Made by a program: the position numbers and the translations under genes
Assembly (NCBI RefSeq): GCF_900110765.1
Contig: NZ_FOEO01000005.1
Coordinates: 145,675 to 209,674, forward strand
Length of the DNA stretch: 64,000 nucleotides
Direction: 5' to 3'
Source: Pseudomonas sp. NFACC02
Lineage (GTDB): Bacteria; Pseudomonadota; Gammaproteobacteria; Pseudomonadales; Pseudomonadaceae
Shown here: positions 40,911-50,664 of the stretch, piece by piece
How the letters are laid out: every line of letters starts with the position of its first letter
Position numbering within the stretch: the stretch's first letter is position 1
Notes under the pieces: model-generated
Seen by the model: the letters and a program-made list of their open reading frames with translations, nothing else
Database searches by the model: none
Told to the model about the DNA's origin: nothing

Positions 40911-42242
40911 TCAGGTCGGGCTGGAGCGGCCCGTCATCTCGCGAGCCATCTCGCTGGCATAGCTGTCAGTCATTCCCGCGATGAAGTCGATAACGCGCAG
41001 GAAAGAGGTGTGCAGCGGAGCCTTCGGATCCGGCGCGCTGTTGCCTAACAGGTCAAGAATGCGTCGGCTCTTGAAAGACGGGGTGAGGCCGCCAAATTGC
41101 TCGAGTGCTGCGCCGCAGAAGGCGTTCAAAAGAATTTCCAGCGTGGTGTAAGCGCCGATCTCGTGAAGCGTTTTGCGTTTGTCCTGAAAAATTTTCTTGC
41201 GGGCCATGTCCTTGGCGTTCAAGACGCAGCGCTTGGCCGGGCCGTGCATGTGCTCCACCAGATCGCCCTGTAAGGTGCCAGCGAGCAAAGCGTCCTGTTG
41301 TTCGACGAAGGCGCGCGCGGCGGCATTGGTCAGGTGTTCGATCGCTTTGCCACGCAGGATGGCCAGTTTGCGTCGGCGCGAGTCGCCTGGCCCGAGTTGG
41401 CGGTACGTCTCGGGCAAGTCGTCGCCTACCAGGCCCAGCAACAGGGATTCCACTTCCGGGTAAGTCAGCAACTCCATCTCCAGCCCGTCCTCAAGGTCGA
41501 TCAGGGCGTAACAGATGTCGTCGGCGGCCTCCATAAGGTAGACCAGTGGGTGGCGCGCCCAGCGCTGTTCTTCCAGTTGTGGAAGACCGAGTTTGTGAGC
41601 GATCTGCTCAAGGATCGGCAGTTCGCTCTGATAACAACCGAACTTGTGCTTCTTGTACCCCAGGGAGTCGGCGTGTCGAGCCGTCCACGGATATTTAAGG
41701 TACGTGCCCAGTGTTGCGTAGGTCAGCCGTGTGCCTCCCTCGAACTGGTGATACTCGAGCTGGGTCAGGACACGGAAACCCTGGGCATTGCCTTCGAAAT
41801 TGAGGAAGTCGTCGCGTTCCACCTCGCTCATGCCGTCCAGCCAGCCACGTCCGGCCGCTTGTTTGAACCAGTTGCGAATGGCGTCTTCGCCGGAATGACC
41901 GAACGGCGGGTTGCCGATATCGTGGGCCAGACACGCTGATTGCACGACCATGCCCAGGTCGCTTGGCTCACACCAGTCAGGCAGGGCACTGCGCAGGGTT
42001 TCGCCGACACGCATGCCCAGTGAGCGACCGACGCAGCTGACTTCCAGTGAGTGGGTCAGGCGGGTGTGGATGTGGTCATTGCTGGTGACCGGGTGAACCT
42101 GGGTCTTACGCCCGAGCCGGCGAAAGGCTCCGGAGAAAATGATCCGGTCGTGATCCTTGTGGAACGGGCTGCGCCCCAATTCTTCGGGGCTGTGCAGGGT
42201 TTTGCCAAGGCGCTCGCGGGTGAGCAGGGTTTGCCAATCCAA
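40911..42242 (-). CDS. dgt: dGTPase-family HD phosphohydrolase
   Basis: A 443-residue deoxyguanosinetriphosphate triphosphohydrolase-like protein. These cut dNTPs to a nucleoside and triphosphate. The HD metal-site residues are visible: His in [11 protein letters not shown] (about 62-66), the HD pair in [16 protein letters not shown] (about 108-123) and a later Asp in [15 protein letters not shown]. Start [13 protein letters not shown] is typical of the family. It has its own terminator and an EAL gene 85 bases upstream on the same strand. Confidence 0.92.
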   Translation of the reverse strand: MDWQTLLTRERLGKTLHSPEELGRSPFHKDHDRIIFSGAFRRLGRKTQVHPVTSNDHIHTRLTHSLEVSCVGRSLGMRVGETLRSALPDWCEPSDLGMVVQSACLAHDIGNPPFGHSGEDAIRNWFKQAAGRGWLDGMSEVERDDFLNFEGNAQGFRVLTQLEYHQFEGGTRLTYATLGTYLKYPWTARHADSLGYKKHKFGCYQSELPILEQIAHKLGLPQLEEQRWARHPLVYLMEAADDICYALIDLEDGLEMELLTYPEVESLLLGLVGDDLPETYRQLGPGDSRRRKLAILRGKAIEHLTNAAARAFVEQQDALLAGTLQGDLVEHMHGPAKRCVLNAKDMARKKIFQDKRKTLHEIGAYTTLEILLNAFCGAALEQFGGLTPSFKSRRILDLLGNSAPDPKAPLHTSFLRVIDFIAGMTDSYASEMAREMTGRSSPT

Positions 42243-42327
42243 GGCCGGTACTCCATCGGGTGATTACGGGGCTAGCTTCCCGGTTCGCCATGCTGGCTGC
42301 AAGCAGAAGAGGGTGCCGCAGGCTGGA

Positions 42328-43491
42328 TTAAAAACCGACGGCATCGATATCGATCAGCAACAGGCGCTGGCCGTTGCCGAAAAACTGGCCGGCGGTGAGG
42401 CAGTACTGATTGCTGGTGGCGTCGCGGTAGGTGTTGGACAGCGTCAACCGACGTTCATGCCATCCCTCGGCAAGCAGATGATAAAAGTACGGACGCCACG
42501 ACCAGTTATGGCCCAGGTAGCGTGTATCCGCCGTCCACGCGCCGTTGCGTCGCTCCAGGTTAGGGGTGAGTTGCGTGCCGTGCCGGTCGCACTGATAGAA
42601 CCGCAGCAGCCAGGGGTACTCCTGCACATCCGGCAACTCGCCCAACGGCGCGTCGCCTTCGGCCCAGGCCTGCAGCCGCAACATGAGCTGACTGAGCTGT
42701 TTGCGCAGGTTCATCAAGCGTTCGCGCTCGACCACCTTCTGCATGACGTAGCGATCGCGCAGTTCGGCGAAGCGTTCGACAAATGCATCGGCTGCGAAAA
42801 ACGCCAGTTCCGCCTGAGCGAACAGAAAGCCCTGCACATACCGTGAGCCGCACTCCAGGGCGAAGTGGAGTTCGGCCTCGGTCTCGACCCCTTCGGCAAT
42901 GATCCAGCAGCCGGTTTTTTCGGCCATCTGCGCCAGCGCTTTGACCACGTCGCTGCTGGGGCCGCCCCGTGCAGCGGCCTGAAACAGGCGCATGTCGAGC
43001 TTGAGAATATCCGGCTGTAGCGCGAGGACACGATCCAGTTGCGAGTAACCGGCGCCAAAGTCGTCGATGGCGATACGTGCCCCGGCTTCACGGTAACGCG
43101 CCACCACGTCACTCAAGCGCTGGCTGTCGCCGCCCAGCTCGGTGATTTCAAACACAATGCGTTGAGCCGCGATGCCGTGACGCTGCAACTGTTTAAGGCT
43201 CGGCAGGGCTTGCCCGGGCCGCAGACGGCTGATCCAGCGGGGCGAAATGTTGAGGCTCAAAAACCAGTCGCCCGGGGCTTCGTGCAACCGGCCCAGTGCG
43301 TTATCGCGGATCAGGCGATCCAGCTGGCGTAATTCGACAGCGGGTTGTCTGGGGTCGGCAAACAGTGGACCGACCGATTGCAGTCGACCGTCATCCTGAC
43401 GCAAGCGCCCTAACGCTTCGACCCCTGCAATACGGCCCGTGGCGGTATCGATGAACGGCTGAAAGCAAGCTAGCGGTTGCCCATCGATCAC
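42328..43491 (-). CDS. EAL domain c-di-GMP phosphodiesterase with C-terminal sensory domain
   Basis: A 387-residue protein. The EAL domain (about 5-240) is complete: GVEALGR (EAL), LNIS, EITELGGD, IDDFGAGYSQLD, LKLDMRL and AEGVETE. The C-terminal 120 residues (LLRFYQCDRHGTQLTPNLER, RPYFYHLLAEGW) resemble the YkuI-type PAS-like sensor found after EAL domains. There are no membrane segments. It should degrade c-di-GMP in the cytoplasm under control of the C-terminal domain. Confidence 0.9.
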   Translation of the reverse strand: MIDGQPLACFQPFIDTATGRIAGVEALGRLRQDDGRLQSVGPLFADPRQPAVELRQLDRLIRDNALGRLHEAPGDWFLSLNISPRWISRLRPGQALPSLKQLQRHGIAAQRIVFEITELGGDSQRLSDVVARYREAGARIAIDDFGAGYSQLDRVLALQPDILKLDMRLFQAAARGGPSSDVVKALAQMAEKTGCWIIAEGVETEAELHFALECGSRYVQGFLFAQAELAFFAADAFVERFAELRDRYVMQKVVERERLMNLRKQLSQLMLRLQAWAEGDAPLGELPDVQEYPWLLRFYQCDRHGTQLTPNLERRNGAWTADTRYLGHNWSWRPYFYHLLAEGWHERRLTLSNTYRDATSNQYCLTAGQFFGNGQRLLLIDIDAVGF

Positions 43492-43650
43492 ATGGCCTCC
43501 TCATGAATGGTTATTGGCTTTGTTGTTCTGGCACGACATTTTCTGACGCAGCTACGTTTAAAGACGCAGCAACGCGCCGTTGTCCCATGTGAACCATTGG
43601 ACAAAGGCGCGGGTCAGGTTTGTTTGCAAGAATGCAGCCAAATGGCCAGC

Positions 43651-43992
43651 TCAGGAACGGCGACCGCTACCCTGAAGGATGAGTTTGATCAACGGCATCA
43701 GCGTCGCGCTGAGCTTGACCAGGCGCGTGACACTGCCGGTACGCTTGCTCCGCGCACCTTTGCCGGTCAGGAAGCCGAGCAGGGAAACGATGCCAACCCC
43801 CCACAAAGGCGCGTGTTTGATGCCCAGTGAACCGGGGAAGTCATGGGCCATGCCGCGCATGCGATGCAAGGGACGCATCAATTGGGCCGACTCGTGGCGA
43901 ATCTCCTGGCGATGCATTTCCATGCGCAGGCGAATCAATGCCTTTCGCAGCTCACGACGATTATGGGTCTGAGGTAATTCAGGCAGGCTCAT
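43651..43992 (-). CDS. Small protein of a YqjD/YqjE-type operon
   Basis: A 113-residue basic protein, third in an operon with the YqjE- and DUF883-like genes. The N-terminal half is charged and helical (RRELRKALIRLRMEMHRQEI); a hydrophobic segment lies at about 64-80 (WGVGIVSLLGFLTG). The place matches YqjK of enterobacteria, but sequence similarity is weak. It overlaps its upstream neighbour by 4 bases. Confidence 0.7.
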   Translation of the reverse strand: MSLPELPQTHNRRELRKALIRLRMEMHRQEIRHESAQLMRPLHRMRGMAHDFPGSLGIKHAPLWGVGIVSLLGFLTGKGARSKRTGSVTRLVKLSATLMPLIKLILQGSGRRS

Positions 43993-44375
43993 GGCATCAG
44001 TCGCTCGCGGTCGTTGGCCAATTCTTCCAGCGTCGAGTGGAAGGGTGAAGACTCATCGAAAATCGCTGCCTTGAGGCGCATGGCACAAAACAGCGCCGCA
44101 AGGGTATAGAACACGCACAAACCGATGATGCCGGTCAGGCGATAGCTGTCCCACACCAGAATCAACAACAGTGCTGACAGCCCGATGAGCAACAGAAGGG
44201 CAAATACCAACGCCAGTCCGGCGAACAACAGCAGACTGACAGTGCGGGCTTTCTGTTCCTGCAGCTCGATGCCGAACAACTCGACATGACTGTGCAGCAG
44301 ACCCAGAAATGCCGCGCCCAAGCGGCGCGGCGAAGACGTGTGATCGGTCTCGGATGGACCTGTACCCGGCGTCAT
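43989..44375 (-). CDS. YqjE/Holin-X family membrane protein
   Basis: A 128-residue protein from ATG 44375 (MTPGTGPSETDHTSSP). It has a long helix (LGLLHSHVELFGIELQEQ), then two close membrane segments at about 48-70 and 78-100 ([20 protein letters not shown] and TGIIGLCVFYTLAALFCAMR). This is the layout of the Actinobacterial Holin-X/YqjE family, which despite its name is a conserved inner-membrane protein. It starts 5 bases after the DUF883 gene. Confidence 0.82.
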   Translation of the reverse strand: MTPGTGPSETDHTSSPRRLGAAFLGLLHSHVELFGIELQEQKARTVSLLLFAGLALVFALLLLIGLSALLLILVWDSYRLTGIIGLCVFYTLAALFCAMRLKAAIFDESSPFHSTLEELANDRERLMP

Positions 44376-44380
44376 GGCAA

Positions 44381-44695
44381 TCAGCGCCTTGTAGCCAGCA
44401 GGCCCAGAAGGAACCCGACACCGGCCGCGATTCCTACGGACTGCCACGGGTTGTTCTGGACGTATTCCTCAGTCGCTACCACCGCTTCCTTGCTGCGCTC
44501 ACGCAGGGTGGCTTCGGCGACGGCCAGGGTTTCACGGGCGCGGAGCAGGCTTTCGTTGATCTGATCACGCAGCTCGTCAGCCTGATCGCCAGCGAGGGAA
44601 GCCGTGTGCGCCAGCAGCTTTTCCGTGTCGGCAACCAGTGTCTGGAAGTCTGCCATCAATATGTCCTGGGCTTTCTCTGCTGTTGGGCGAGCCAT
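44381..44695 (-). CDS. DUF883 family protein (ElaB/YqjD-like)
   Basis: A 104-residue tail-anchored protein. Residues 10-75 form a long charged helix (ADFQTLVADTEKLLAHTASL); the C-terminal end has the family segment NNPWQSVGIAAGVGFLLGLL followed by ATRR. ElaB/YqjD proteins bind the inner membrane and ribosomes in stationary phase in E. coli. It is the first gene of the three-gene operon. Confidence 0.88.
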   Translation of the reverse strand: MARPTAEKAQDILMADFQTLVADTEKLLAHTASLAGDQADELRDQINESLLRARETLAVAEATLRERSKEAVVATEEYVQNNPWQSVGIAAGVGFLLGLLATRR

Positions 44696-45049
44696 GGTGT
44701 TCTCCGTTGAGGTGGCGATATGGGTTTTCGAGTATGGCTCATGACTGAAGGTTCATTCCAATTCCCGCGACTTCTACATGCCTTAGCTGGTACAGCTTTT
44801 GCTGTGTGATGGTGCGCCAGGGAGGCGCCGCGCTCCAAAGAAGAGCGCGAAGCGTCGGCAACGCCGCCGACGCTGTTATCCAAGATTCTAAAATCAGGAA
44901 ATCACCCAGGCGATTACTTCTCTTGCCCTTCGTTTTGCACCAAAGCGGGATCTATCGATCTCTGCATGCTCTAATTTGGTGCTTTTGCGGCGGCGGGTCA
45001 GCAGTTGTTTCCGCTTCGGTGCTTTCATCACTTGCAGGCCTGCCCCTCG
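44696..45049. other. Intergenic region upstream of the ammonium transporter
   Basis: About 350 bases between divergent genes, with no convincing gene. A 9-bp perfect hairpin, AGCGTCGGC and GCCGACGCT (44851-44874, loop aacgcc), lies 176 bases before the transporter start and is not followed by T on the forward strand. The rest should contain both promoters. Confidence 0.5.
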
Positions 45050-46258
45050 ATGGAAAACATACACAGTGCAGTGGACACCCTGGTCCACAGCACCAACACA
45101 CTGTTCATTCTGATCGGTGCCGTCATGGTACTTGCCATGCATGCCGGTTTTGCCTTTCTTGAAGTCGGCACCGTTCGGCAAAAGAACCAGGTCAACGCGT
45201 TGTCGAAAATCCTCAGTGATTTCGCAGTGTCGACGCTGGCGTACTTCTTTATTGGCTACTGGATTTCCTATGGCGTGAGCTTTCTTCAGCCTGCGGCAGT
45301 CCTGGCCAACGATCACGGCTATGGCCTCGTCAAGTTCTTCTTCCTGCTGACCTTCGCTGCCGCGATCCCCGCGATCATCTCCGGCGGTATCGCCGAACGG
45401 GCGCGGTTCGCCCCGCAATTGTGCGCGACGGTGTTGATCGTGGCCTTTGTCTATCCCTTTTTCGAAGGCTTGGTATGGAATGGCAACTTTGGTGTGCAGG
45501 CGTGGCTGCGAAACACCTTCGGCGCCAGCTTCCACGACTTTGCAGGCTCCGTGGTGGTGCACGCCATGGGCGGCTGGCTGGCGTTGGCGGCGGTGATGTT
45601 GTTGGGCGCGCGCAATGGCCGTTATCGCGATGGCAAGCTGGTCGCGTATCCGCCATCCAGCATCCCTTTTCTCGCGCTGGGGTCGTGGATTCTCATTGTC
45701 GGCTGGTTCGGTTTTAACGTGATGAGTGCCCAGACGCTGGATGGGGTCAGCGGCCTGGTCGCGGTCAACTCGTTGATGGCGATGGTGGGTGGCACGGTGG
45801 CGGCCTTGCTGGTCGGGCGAAATGACCCTGGCTTTTTACACAACGGCCCGTTGGCAGGACTGGTGGCGGTCTGTGCGGGTTCCGACCTGATGCATCCGGT
45901 GGGTGCTCTGGTCACCGGCGTCATCGCCGGTGCGCTGTTCGTTTGGTGTTTCACTGCGGCGCAGGTGCGCTGGAAAATCGACGACGTGCTGGGCGTCTGG
46001 CCGCTGCACGGGCTCTGCGGTGTGTGGGGCGGTGTTGCCTGCGGCATCTTTGGCCAGACGGCGTTCGGCGGCATGGGCGGTGTCAGTCTGATCAGCCAAC
46101 TGATCGGCAGCGCATTGGGTGTGCTCATCGCACTGGGCGGCGGGTTCCTCGTGTATGGCGTGATCAAGCTGTGCCTGGGGCTGAGATTGAGTCAGGAGCA
46201 GGAGTATTACGGCGCCGACCTGTCGATTCACAAGATCGGGGCCATCAACCACGACTGA
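45050..46258 (+). CDS. amtB: Ammonium transporter
   Basis: A 402-residue Amt/MEP/Rh channel with eleven predicted membrane segments. Start ATG 45050 (MENIHSAVDTLVHSTNTLFI) is chosen because the preceding in-frame bases lack Amt-like sequence. Conserved parts are GFAFLEVGTVRQKNQVNALSK-like pore segments, the first pore His in VVVHAMGGWLAL and the second in WPLHGLCGVWGG. It conducts ammonium/ammonia across the inner membrane. No glnK gene is adjacent, unlike the usual glnK-amtB pair. Confidence 0.92.
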   Translation: MENIHSAVDTLVHSTNTLFILIGAVMVLAMHAGFAFLEVGTVRQKNQVNALSKILSDFAVSTLAYFFIGYWISYGVSFLQPAAVLANDHGYGLVKFFFLLTFAAAIPAIISGGIAERARFAPQLCATVLIVAFVYPFFEGLVWNGNFGVQAWLRNTFGASFHDFAGSVVVHAMGGWLALAAVMLLGARNGRYRDGKLVAYPPSSIPFLALGSWILIVGWFGFNVMSAQTLDGVSGLVAVNSLMAMVGGTVAALLVGRNDPGFLHNGPLAGLVAVCAGSDLMHPVGALVTGVIAGALFVWCFTAAQVRWKIDDVLGVWPLHGLCGVWGGVACGIFGQTAFGGMGGVSLISQLIGSALGVLIALGGGFLVYGVIKLCLGLRLSQEQEYYGADLSIHKIGAINHD

Positions 46259-46458
46259 TGCATGACGATGCTCGCTGGCCATGCTTATCCGCGAACGCAT
46301 TGGCCAGGTCGTGCACCGCGTTGCCCGGCCTGGCTATCGCGGCTTCGAGAAACCGGCCGGACCGCGCCAACGTGGGTTCCAGATGGCGCTTCAGGCTCGA
46401 CGGCATTTCAGGGCGGGCCTAAACTGGCATTCCCGTCTTCTGCTCGAAGGGCCTCGTC

Positions 46459-46695
46459 ATGCCGCCGGAATGCCAACTGTTCGGTACGCTGGGTTGTCAC
46501 TTGTGCGAGGTCGCAGAGGCTGAACTGATGCCCTTGGTCGAGCACGGTCTGCTGGTGGAATTGATCGATATCGCTGAGAACGAAGCTATGAACGATGCCT
46601 ATGGCCTGCGAATTCCGGTGTTGCGGCGCACTGACACCGGTGCCGAACTGGACTGGCCATTCGACACCGGGCAGGTGGTGATGTTTTTGCGTTAG
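46459..46695 (+). CDS. Glutaredoxin-like protein (DUF836)
   Basis: A 78-residue thioredoxin-fold protein with an N-terminal CHLC redox motif (Cys13, Cys16; FGTLGCHLCEVAE) and the family pattern GLRIPVLRR with the cis-Pro. This is the glutaredoxin-like DUF836 family. Its partner and role are unknown. It ends 12 bases from the convergent membrane protein gene. Confidence 0.87.
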   Translation: MPPECQLFGTLGCHLCEVAEAELMPLVEHGLLVELIDIAENEAMNDAYGLRIPVLRRTDTGAELDWPFDTGQVVMFLR

Positions 46696-46707
46696 GCCAG
46701 AGCGGCC

Positions 46708-46974
46708 TTACAGGTATTGAGTGTCCACGACCATCGCTTTGGCCACCGCTTCTTTCTGCGCTTCGCTCATGCTGTCCCAGACATGAACCTTGGCGTAGTA
46801 GCCGAGGCCCGCGACGATATAAAGGCTCAGGGTGAACACGATGAACACGGACATGAAGGTCCAGCGGCCGACATCGCGCTCTTCGTCAGAGAACGACTGT
46901 GAATAGCTTTCCTCGCTTTCGGCAGTGGTACCGGTGGACAGGCGTTTGATCCATTGAAACAGTTGACCCAGCAT
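46708..46974 (-). CDS. Small membrane protein of unknown function
   Basis: An 88-residue protein with one membrane segment (about 41-60, SVFIVFTLSLYIVAGLGYYA) and charged ends (SFSDEERDVGRWT before it; DSMSEAQKEAVAKAMVVD after). It begins MLGQLFQWIKRLSTGTTAES. The role is unknown. Confidence 0.75.
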   Translation of the reverse strand: MLGQLFQWIKRLSTGTTAESEESYSQSFSDEERDVGRWTFMSVFIVFTLSLYIVAGLGYYAKVHVWDSMSEAQKEAVAKAMVVDTQYL

Positions 46975-47442
46975 GGCGAAACCTCAAAGTTTGAAATAGA
47001 AATCTGTCGTGGGCAGTGCAGGACGCGGGCGTCTTGCGTCTTCAGTGCCGACGTTGTACCTCCGGCAGATGCGCACGGCGCGCAGTACAAACGCTGAAAA
47101 CGAAAAAAGCCCGTCGAGGACGGGCTTTCTTTTTATGAGTTCAGGTCCGGCAGGCGTTTTCGAAGTCGACCTTTAAACGGGTCTGTTACGTTCGGTTTCG
47201 CGCCTGCTTGCCGATTTCGAAACATTTTAGAACAAATCAAATGCAGCATCTACCGCTGTCATGTAGATGTCAGACAACTGGTACGGGATAAGCATGCGAC
47301 ATATCGTCACGCGCGTGCGTATCGCCCATAAACGCGCGCCCTGACAGGGGGAACGTTGGTGGGCGCCGTTGCTCGCACAAGCTCGGGTGCTGGGTGATAA
47401 TGCAGCGCTTGTCGCGTCTGTCATCCCGATCCTGAGTTGCCC
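46975..47442. other. Intergenic region with terminator and hairpin
   Basis: About 470 bases. It contains a bidirectional terminator at 47104-47134 and a hairpin CATCTAC-cgctgtcat-GTAGATG at 47247-47269 in an AT-richer stretch. Otherwise I see only the promoter region of the pseudouridine synthase gene. Confidence 0.5.
47104..47134. terminator. Bidirectional intrinsic terminator
   Basis: AAAGCCCGTC and GACGGGCTTT pair around gag, with A-runs before and T-runs after, so it can work in both directions. It stands alone in the intergenic region between the membrane protein gene and the pseudouridine synthase gene. Confidence 0.8.
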
Positions 47443-48333
47443 ATGTCCGAATCTGTCTTCACGCCCGCCGTTCTTCAGGCCAGCACCCTTTATTTACCGC
47501 CCGGACCTTGGCGAACGGTACTCGATTGCCTGTGCGAGCGTTTCAGTGCCATTCCTCGAGAGCAGTGGCTGGACCGTATTGCCCGTGGTCGCGTGCTGGA
47601 CGGTGAAGGGAATCCGATCGCCATGGATCTGGCGTATCGCGAGGGGCTGCGCATTCATTACTTTCGTGAAGTGCCTAACGAAACGCCTATCCCGGTGCAG
47701 GAAACGATCCTGTATGCCGACGAACACCTGGTGGTCGCTGACAAACCACATTTCCTGCCCGTAACGCCCGCCGGCGAATACGTCGAACAGACGTTGCTGC
47801 GGCGTTTGATTCGCAGGCTCGACAATCCGGACCTGGTGCCGTTGCACCGGATCGATCGACACACGGCGGGCCTGGTGCTGTTCGCTGCGAACAAGCAAAC
47901 CCGCTCGGCCTATCAAGCCCTGTTTCCCACCCGACAGATCGATAAGCGATACGAGGCCATTGCCCGCGCGCTGCCCGAACTTGAGTTCCCGCGGGTACAC
48001 AGAAGTCGACTGGTCGATGGCGAGCCGTTCTTCCGCATGCAGGAAGGGGAAGGGCAGAGCAATACCGAAACCCGGATCGACGTGTGCGAGAAAAACGGCG
48101 GACTGTGGCGCTATGGTTTATACCCGGTGACGGGCAAGAAGCATCAGCTGCGTGTGCATATGGCGGCGCTGGGAGCGGGAATCTGTAACGACCCTTTCTA
48201 TCCCGAGGTCATCAAGGACGCGGTGGACGACTACCAAAAGCCTTTGAAGCTGTTGGCTCAAGGTTTGCGCTTTGTCGATCCGGTGACCGGTCAGGCGCGT
48301 TTTTTCGAGAGCGGGATTACGCTGGATTGGTGA
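47443..48333 (+). CDS. RluA family pseudouridine synthase
   Basis: A 296-residue pseudouridine synthase. The catalytic motif is LHRIDRHTAGLVLFA with Asp138 (family HRLDxxTSG), followed by RYEAIARALPELE and the RNA-binding-type end KKHQLRVHMAALGAGICNDP. ATG 47443 follows the best start region. It isomerises uridines in rRNA or tRNA; which site it modifies cannot be told. The N-terminal 80 residues (WRTVLDCLCERFSAIPREQW) may be a reduced S4-like region. Confidence 0.9.
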   Translation: MSESVFTPAVLQASTLYLPPGPWRTVLDCLCERFSAIPREQWLDRIARGRVLDGEGNPIAMDLAYREGLRIHYFREVPNETPIPVQETILYADEHLVVADKPHFLPVTPAGEYVEQTLLRRLIRRLDNPDLVPLHRIDRHTAGLVLFAANKQTRSAYQALFPTRQIDKRYEAIARALPELEFPRVHRSRLVDGEPFFRMQEGEGQSNTETRIDVCEKNGGLWRYGLYPVTGKKHQLRVHMAALGAGICNDPFYPEVIKDAVDDYQKPLKLLAQGLRFVDPVTGQARFFESGITLDW

Positions 48334-49398
48334 AAGGCTGCGCACGGCCTGGGTCATTGATCCCGTACCGGTTGAGCGGGCGAGTACCGCACTCGCAGAT
48401 TTCAGGACCGCTGCGCGCTCCATCGCGGCCGTCGTAACCTCCGACTGCTCCCACGCCCTTCGGGCAGAAGCGGAACCGCCGATTGTCCCTACGCCCTGCG
48501 GACAGAAGTGGAGTTGCGAGTGATGCCGGGTCGCGAGTCGACGGTATGCCACCTGCCGTTGATTCTGGGCGCAGCGCGTAGCGACTGTCTTCCTTCCATC
48601 AAGTGTGCAGCCTCTAAATAGGCTTCTGCCTCAAGCCGTGGCTTGTCCCGCGATCTGGCGCGCAGCGGCAGCAAAACCAGACGACTCAATCGTGCCTGAA
48701 ACCCCGCATGCACAGGTCTTGCTGCCGGTTCCCGGCAGATCGCGGGCAAGCGCGCTCCTACAGGGTGGGATGCGGACGACGGATGCACGCATCAAAGAAA
48801 GCGAGGAGCGTTAGCTCCAGCCCGAGCTGTTCATATGCGCGACAGTCCAGACACCACAAATCGCGACTTGGGTGCAGGCCAAACGCAGACGACGCGCAGT
48901 GGGCCGAGCGGCAGGGAAGCCGCGAGAGCGCCGTCAGGGCATGGATGCCCGTTCGGCGCGGGCCCACGGAGCGTCGTCGGAGTGCGGGTACCCGACGAAC
49001 GAGGGCCAAACCAGGAGCCGGGCACTTTTGGTTACTTTTGGTGCCTTTTCAAAAGTGACCCGCCGGAGGGGCGGAAAGGTGATTCGGCGCCACCCGAGAA
49101 AATGGATCTGCCCACCCTCCCAACGCCAACCCCCACGAACCTAACAAACCCACCGCAAACCTCAAAAACTAAAAAGCCCTAACGTCGTCTACGTTTAGCC
49201 TGCCCCCAAGTCCCGTTCAGTGGTGCCTGAATTTTCTCGGTAAGAAGATCAGAAGCAGACCGCCGCGTTGCTTTTGATTCTGCCGGAGGCGTAGCGTGGC
49301 TTGTCTCTGGACCGCATCCGGACGACCCGGCGCGAAGCGGCAGTCAACCCGGCGAGCACCGGCATCCTCGACGGAAGGTGTCGTTGCCAGGCTACGTG
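48334..49398. other. Long gene-poor region with repeats
   Basis: About 1060 bases without a convincing gene. It contains two REP-like palindromic stretches (48641-48690 and 48725-48765, with tgtcccgcgatctggcgcg and cgcgggcaagcgcgctcct), a related one at about 49290-49340, a short imperfect local duplication near 48448-48520, and one copy of the 230-bp repeat at 48847-49076. Open frames here are not credible proteins. Confidence 0.55.
48847..49076. repeat. Dispersed structured repeat, copy A
   Basis: About 230 bases also present at 59784-60020. The first 181 bases align without gaps with about 13 differences. It contains hairpins GCGGC/GCCGC (48908-48923) and GGGCA/TGCCC (48937-48950), the palindrome CGGGTACCCG, an inverted pair CACTTTTG/CAAAAGTG (49023-49057) and a final CCGCC/GGCGG hairpin. 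The second hairpin shows a compensatory change between copies. It resembles a repeat common in Pseudomonas intergenic DNA. Function is unknown. Confidence 0.8.
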
Positions 49399-50433
49399 TC
49401 AGGTACTCTCCCGCGCCAGGATTTCGTACCCTGTCACCACCACCTCGGAAGGTCGGGGCAGGCCTTCGCGACGGGCGTTGGCGCCTGCCAGCAAAAGTTC
49501 ACCTGCTCGACGCCCGATGTCATAGGGGGCTACCGCGATCGTGGTGATGCTAGGCGTGCAGTAACGTGAGACTTCGAAGTCGCCGAATCCGGCCACGGCG
49601 ATGTCGCGCGGGACATTCAGGCCACGGCGATGGCATTCCATGATTGCGCCGAACGCTGACAGGTCGCTCACGCACATCACGGCGTCCGTGTCGGGCCATT
49701 TCGCTAGCAGCAGCGCCACGGATTCGCCGCCATGACTCATGGTGATCGGCGATTCGCCGTGTTCGATGACGCGTGGCTCCAGGCCCAGTGCAGTCAACGC
49801 CAGCAGGTAACCCCGCTGGCGTTGTTGGCCGCGATGGTCGAGCATCGAAGCGCCGCCGATGAAGGCAATGCGCCGATAACCCTTGTCATGCAGATGACGA
49901 ACCAGGGTCGCGGCGGCTTCGGCGTTGGAAAATCCCACGGATTGTTCGATGGGGTCGTCCGGCACATCCCAGGTTTCGACCACCGGAACCTGCGCCTGAC
50001 GCAGCATCTGCCGGGTGCTGTCCAGATGAGCACTGCCGGTGAGCATGACCCCCAGCGGTCTGTGCCGCAACAGGGTGCGGACCAGGAGTGCTTCCTGTTC
50101 AAGGTGGTAGTCAGTGTCGCCGAGCAACAGGCACAACCCCTGTTTGCTGACCACATCGTTAAGGCCTCGCACGGTGTCGGCGAAGTTGGAGCTGACCAGC
50201 GACGGCACCAGCGCGACAACGAACTCGGAGCGTCCGCTCGACAGCATCCCGGCCGAGGCGTCCGGCAAGTAACCGAGGGTGTCGATCGCGGCTTGTACCC
50301 GTTGAGTCGTGGAGGGTGACACATCTCGTCCGGCCAGCACCCGCGACACGGTCATCTTGGAGACGCCGGCCAGTTTGGCGACATCGGCCATTCGCGGCAC
50401 GGCGCCGGATTTTTCGGATTCCTTGACACTCAT
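49399..50433 (-). CDS. LacI family transcriptional regulator
   Basis: A 344-residue LacI/GalR-type repressor. The helix-turn-helix is at about 14-38 (RMADVAKLAGVSKMTVSRVL) with the hinge helix after it, followed by a periplasmic-binding-like effector domain (VALVPSLVSSNFADTVRGLN, GYRRIAFIGGASMLDHRGQQ, AVAGFGDFEVSRYCTPSITT). It is reminiscent of GntR-type gluconate repressors, but no sugar genes adjoin it, so the effector is unknown. Confidence 0.9.
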   Translation of the reverse strand: MSVKESEKSGAVPRMADVAKLAGVSKMTVSRVLAGRDVSPSTTQRVQAAIDTLGYLPDASAGMLSSGRSEFVVALVPSLVSSNFADTVRGLNDVVSKQGLCLLLGDTDYHLEQEALLVRTLLRHRPLGVMLTGSAHLDSTRQMLRQAQVPVVETWDVPDDPIEQSVGFSNAEAAATLVRHLHDKGYRRIAFIGGASMLDHRGQQRQRGYLLALTALGLEPRVIEHGESPITMSHGGESVALLLAKWPDTDAVMCVSDLSAFGAIMECHRRGLNVPRDIAVAGFGDFEVSRYCTPSITTIAVAPYDIGRRAGELLLAGANARREGLPRPSEVVVTGYEILAREST

Positions 50434-50664
50434 ATCGTGTGGCGACTTCCTGAACGGGACGGGCGAGGGCGGGCAATAAAGCGCGCATGGAGGCGATTAT
50501 ATAGGCTGGAATCAGCGTCGGGTCGCTGCTGCGCATCTCGTGCGCGTTTTCAGACTGCGCAAGGTTGCGCAAACCCGGCAGTTTAGGCAGCGCATTGGAC
50601 GCGGCGCCTGCTTGTGGTCTACTCCGCCCTGTCTCCGTCACTCACTCCCTCGCCGGTTGGCCCG

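Noticed and set aside
44894..45562. Reverse 222-codon frame over the ammonium transporter start
   Set aside because: Antisense to conserved Amt sequence, with no supporting signals.
48835..49182. Arginine-rich open frames in the 230-bp repeat (also at 59755-60252)
   Set aside because: The frames follow the repeat and shift between copies; differences favour base pairing over codons.
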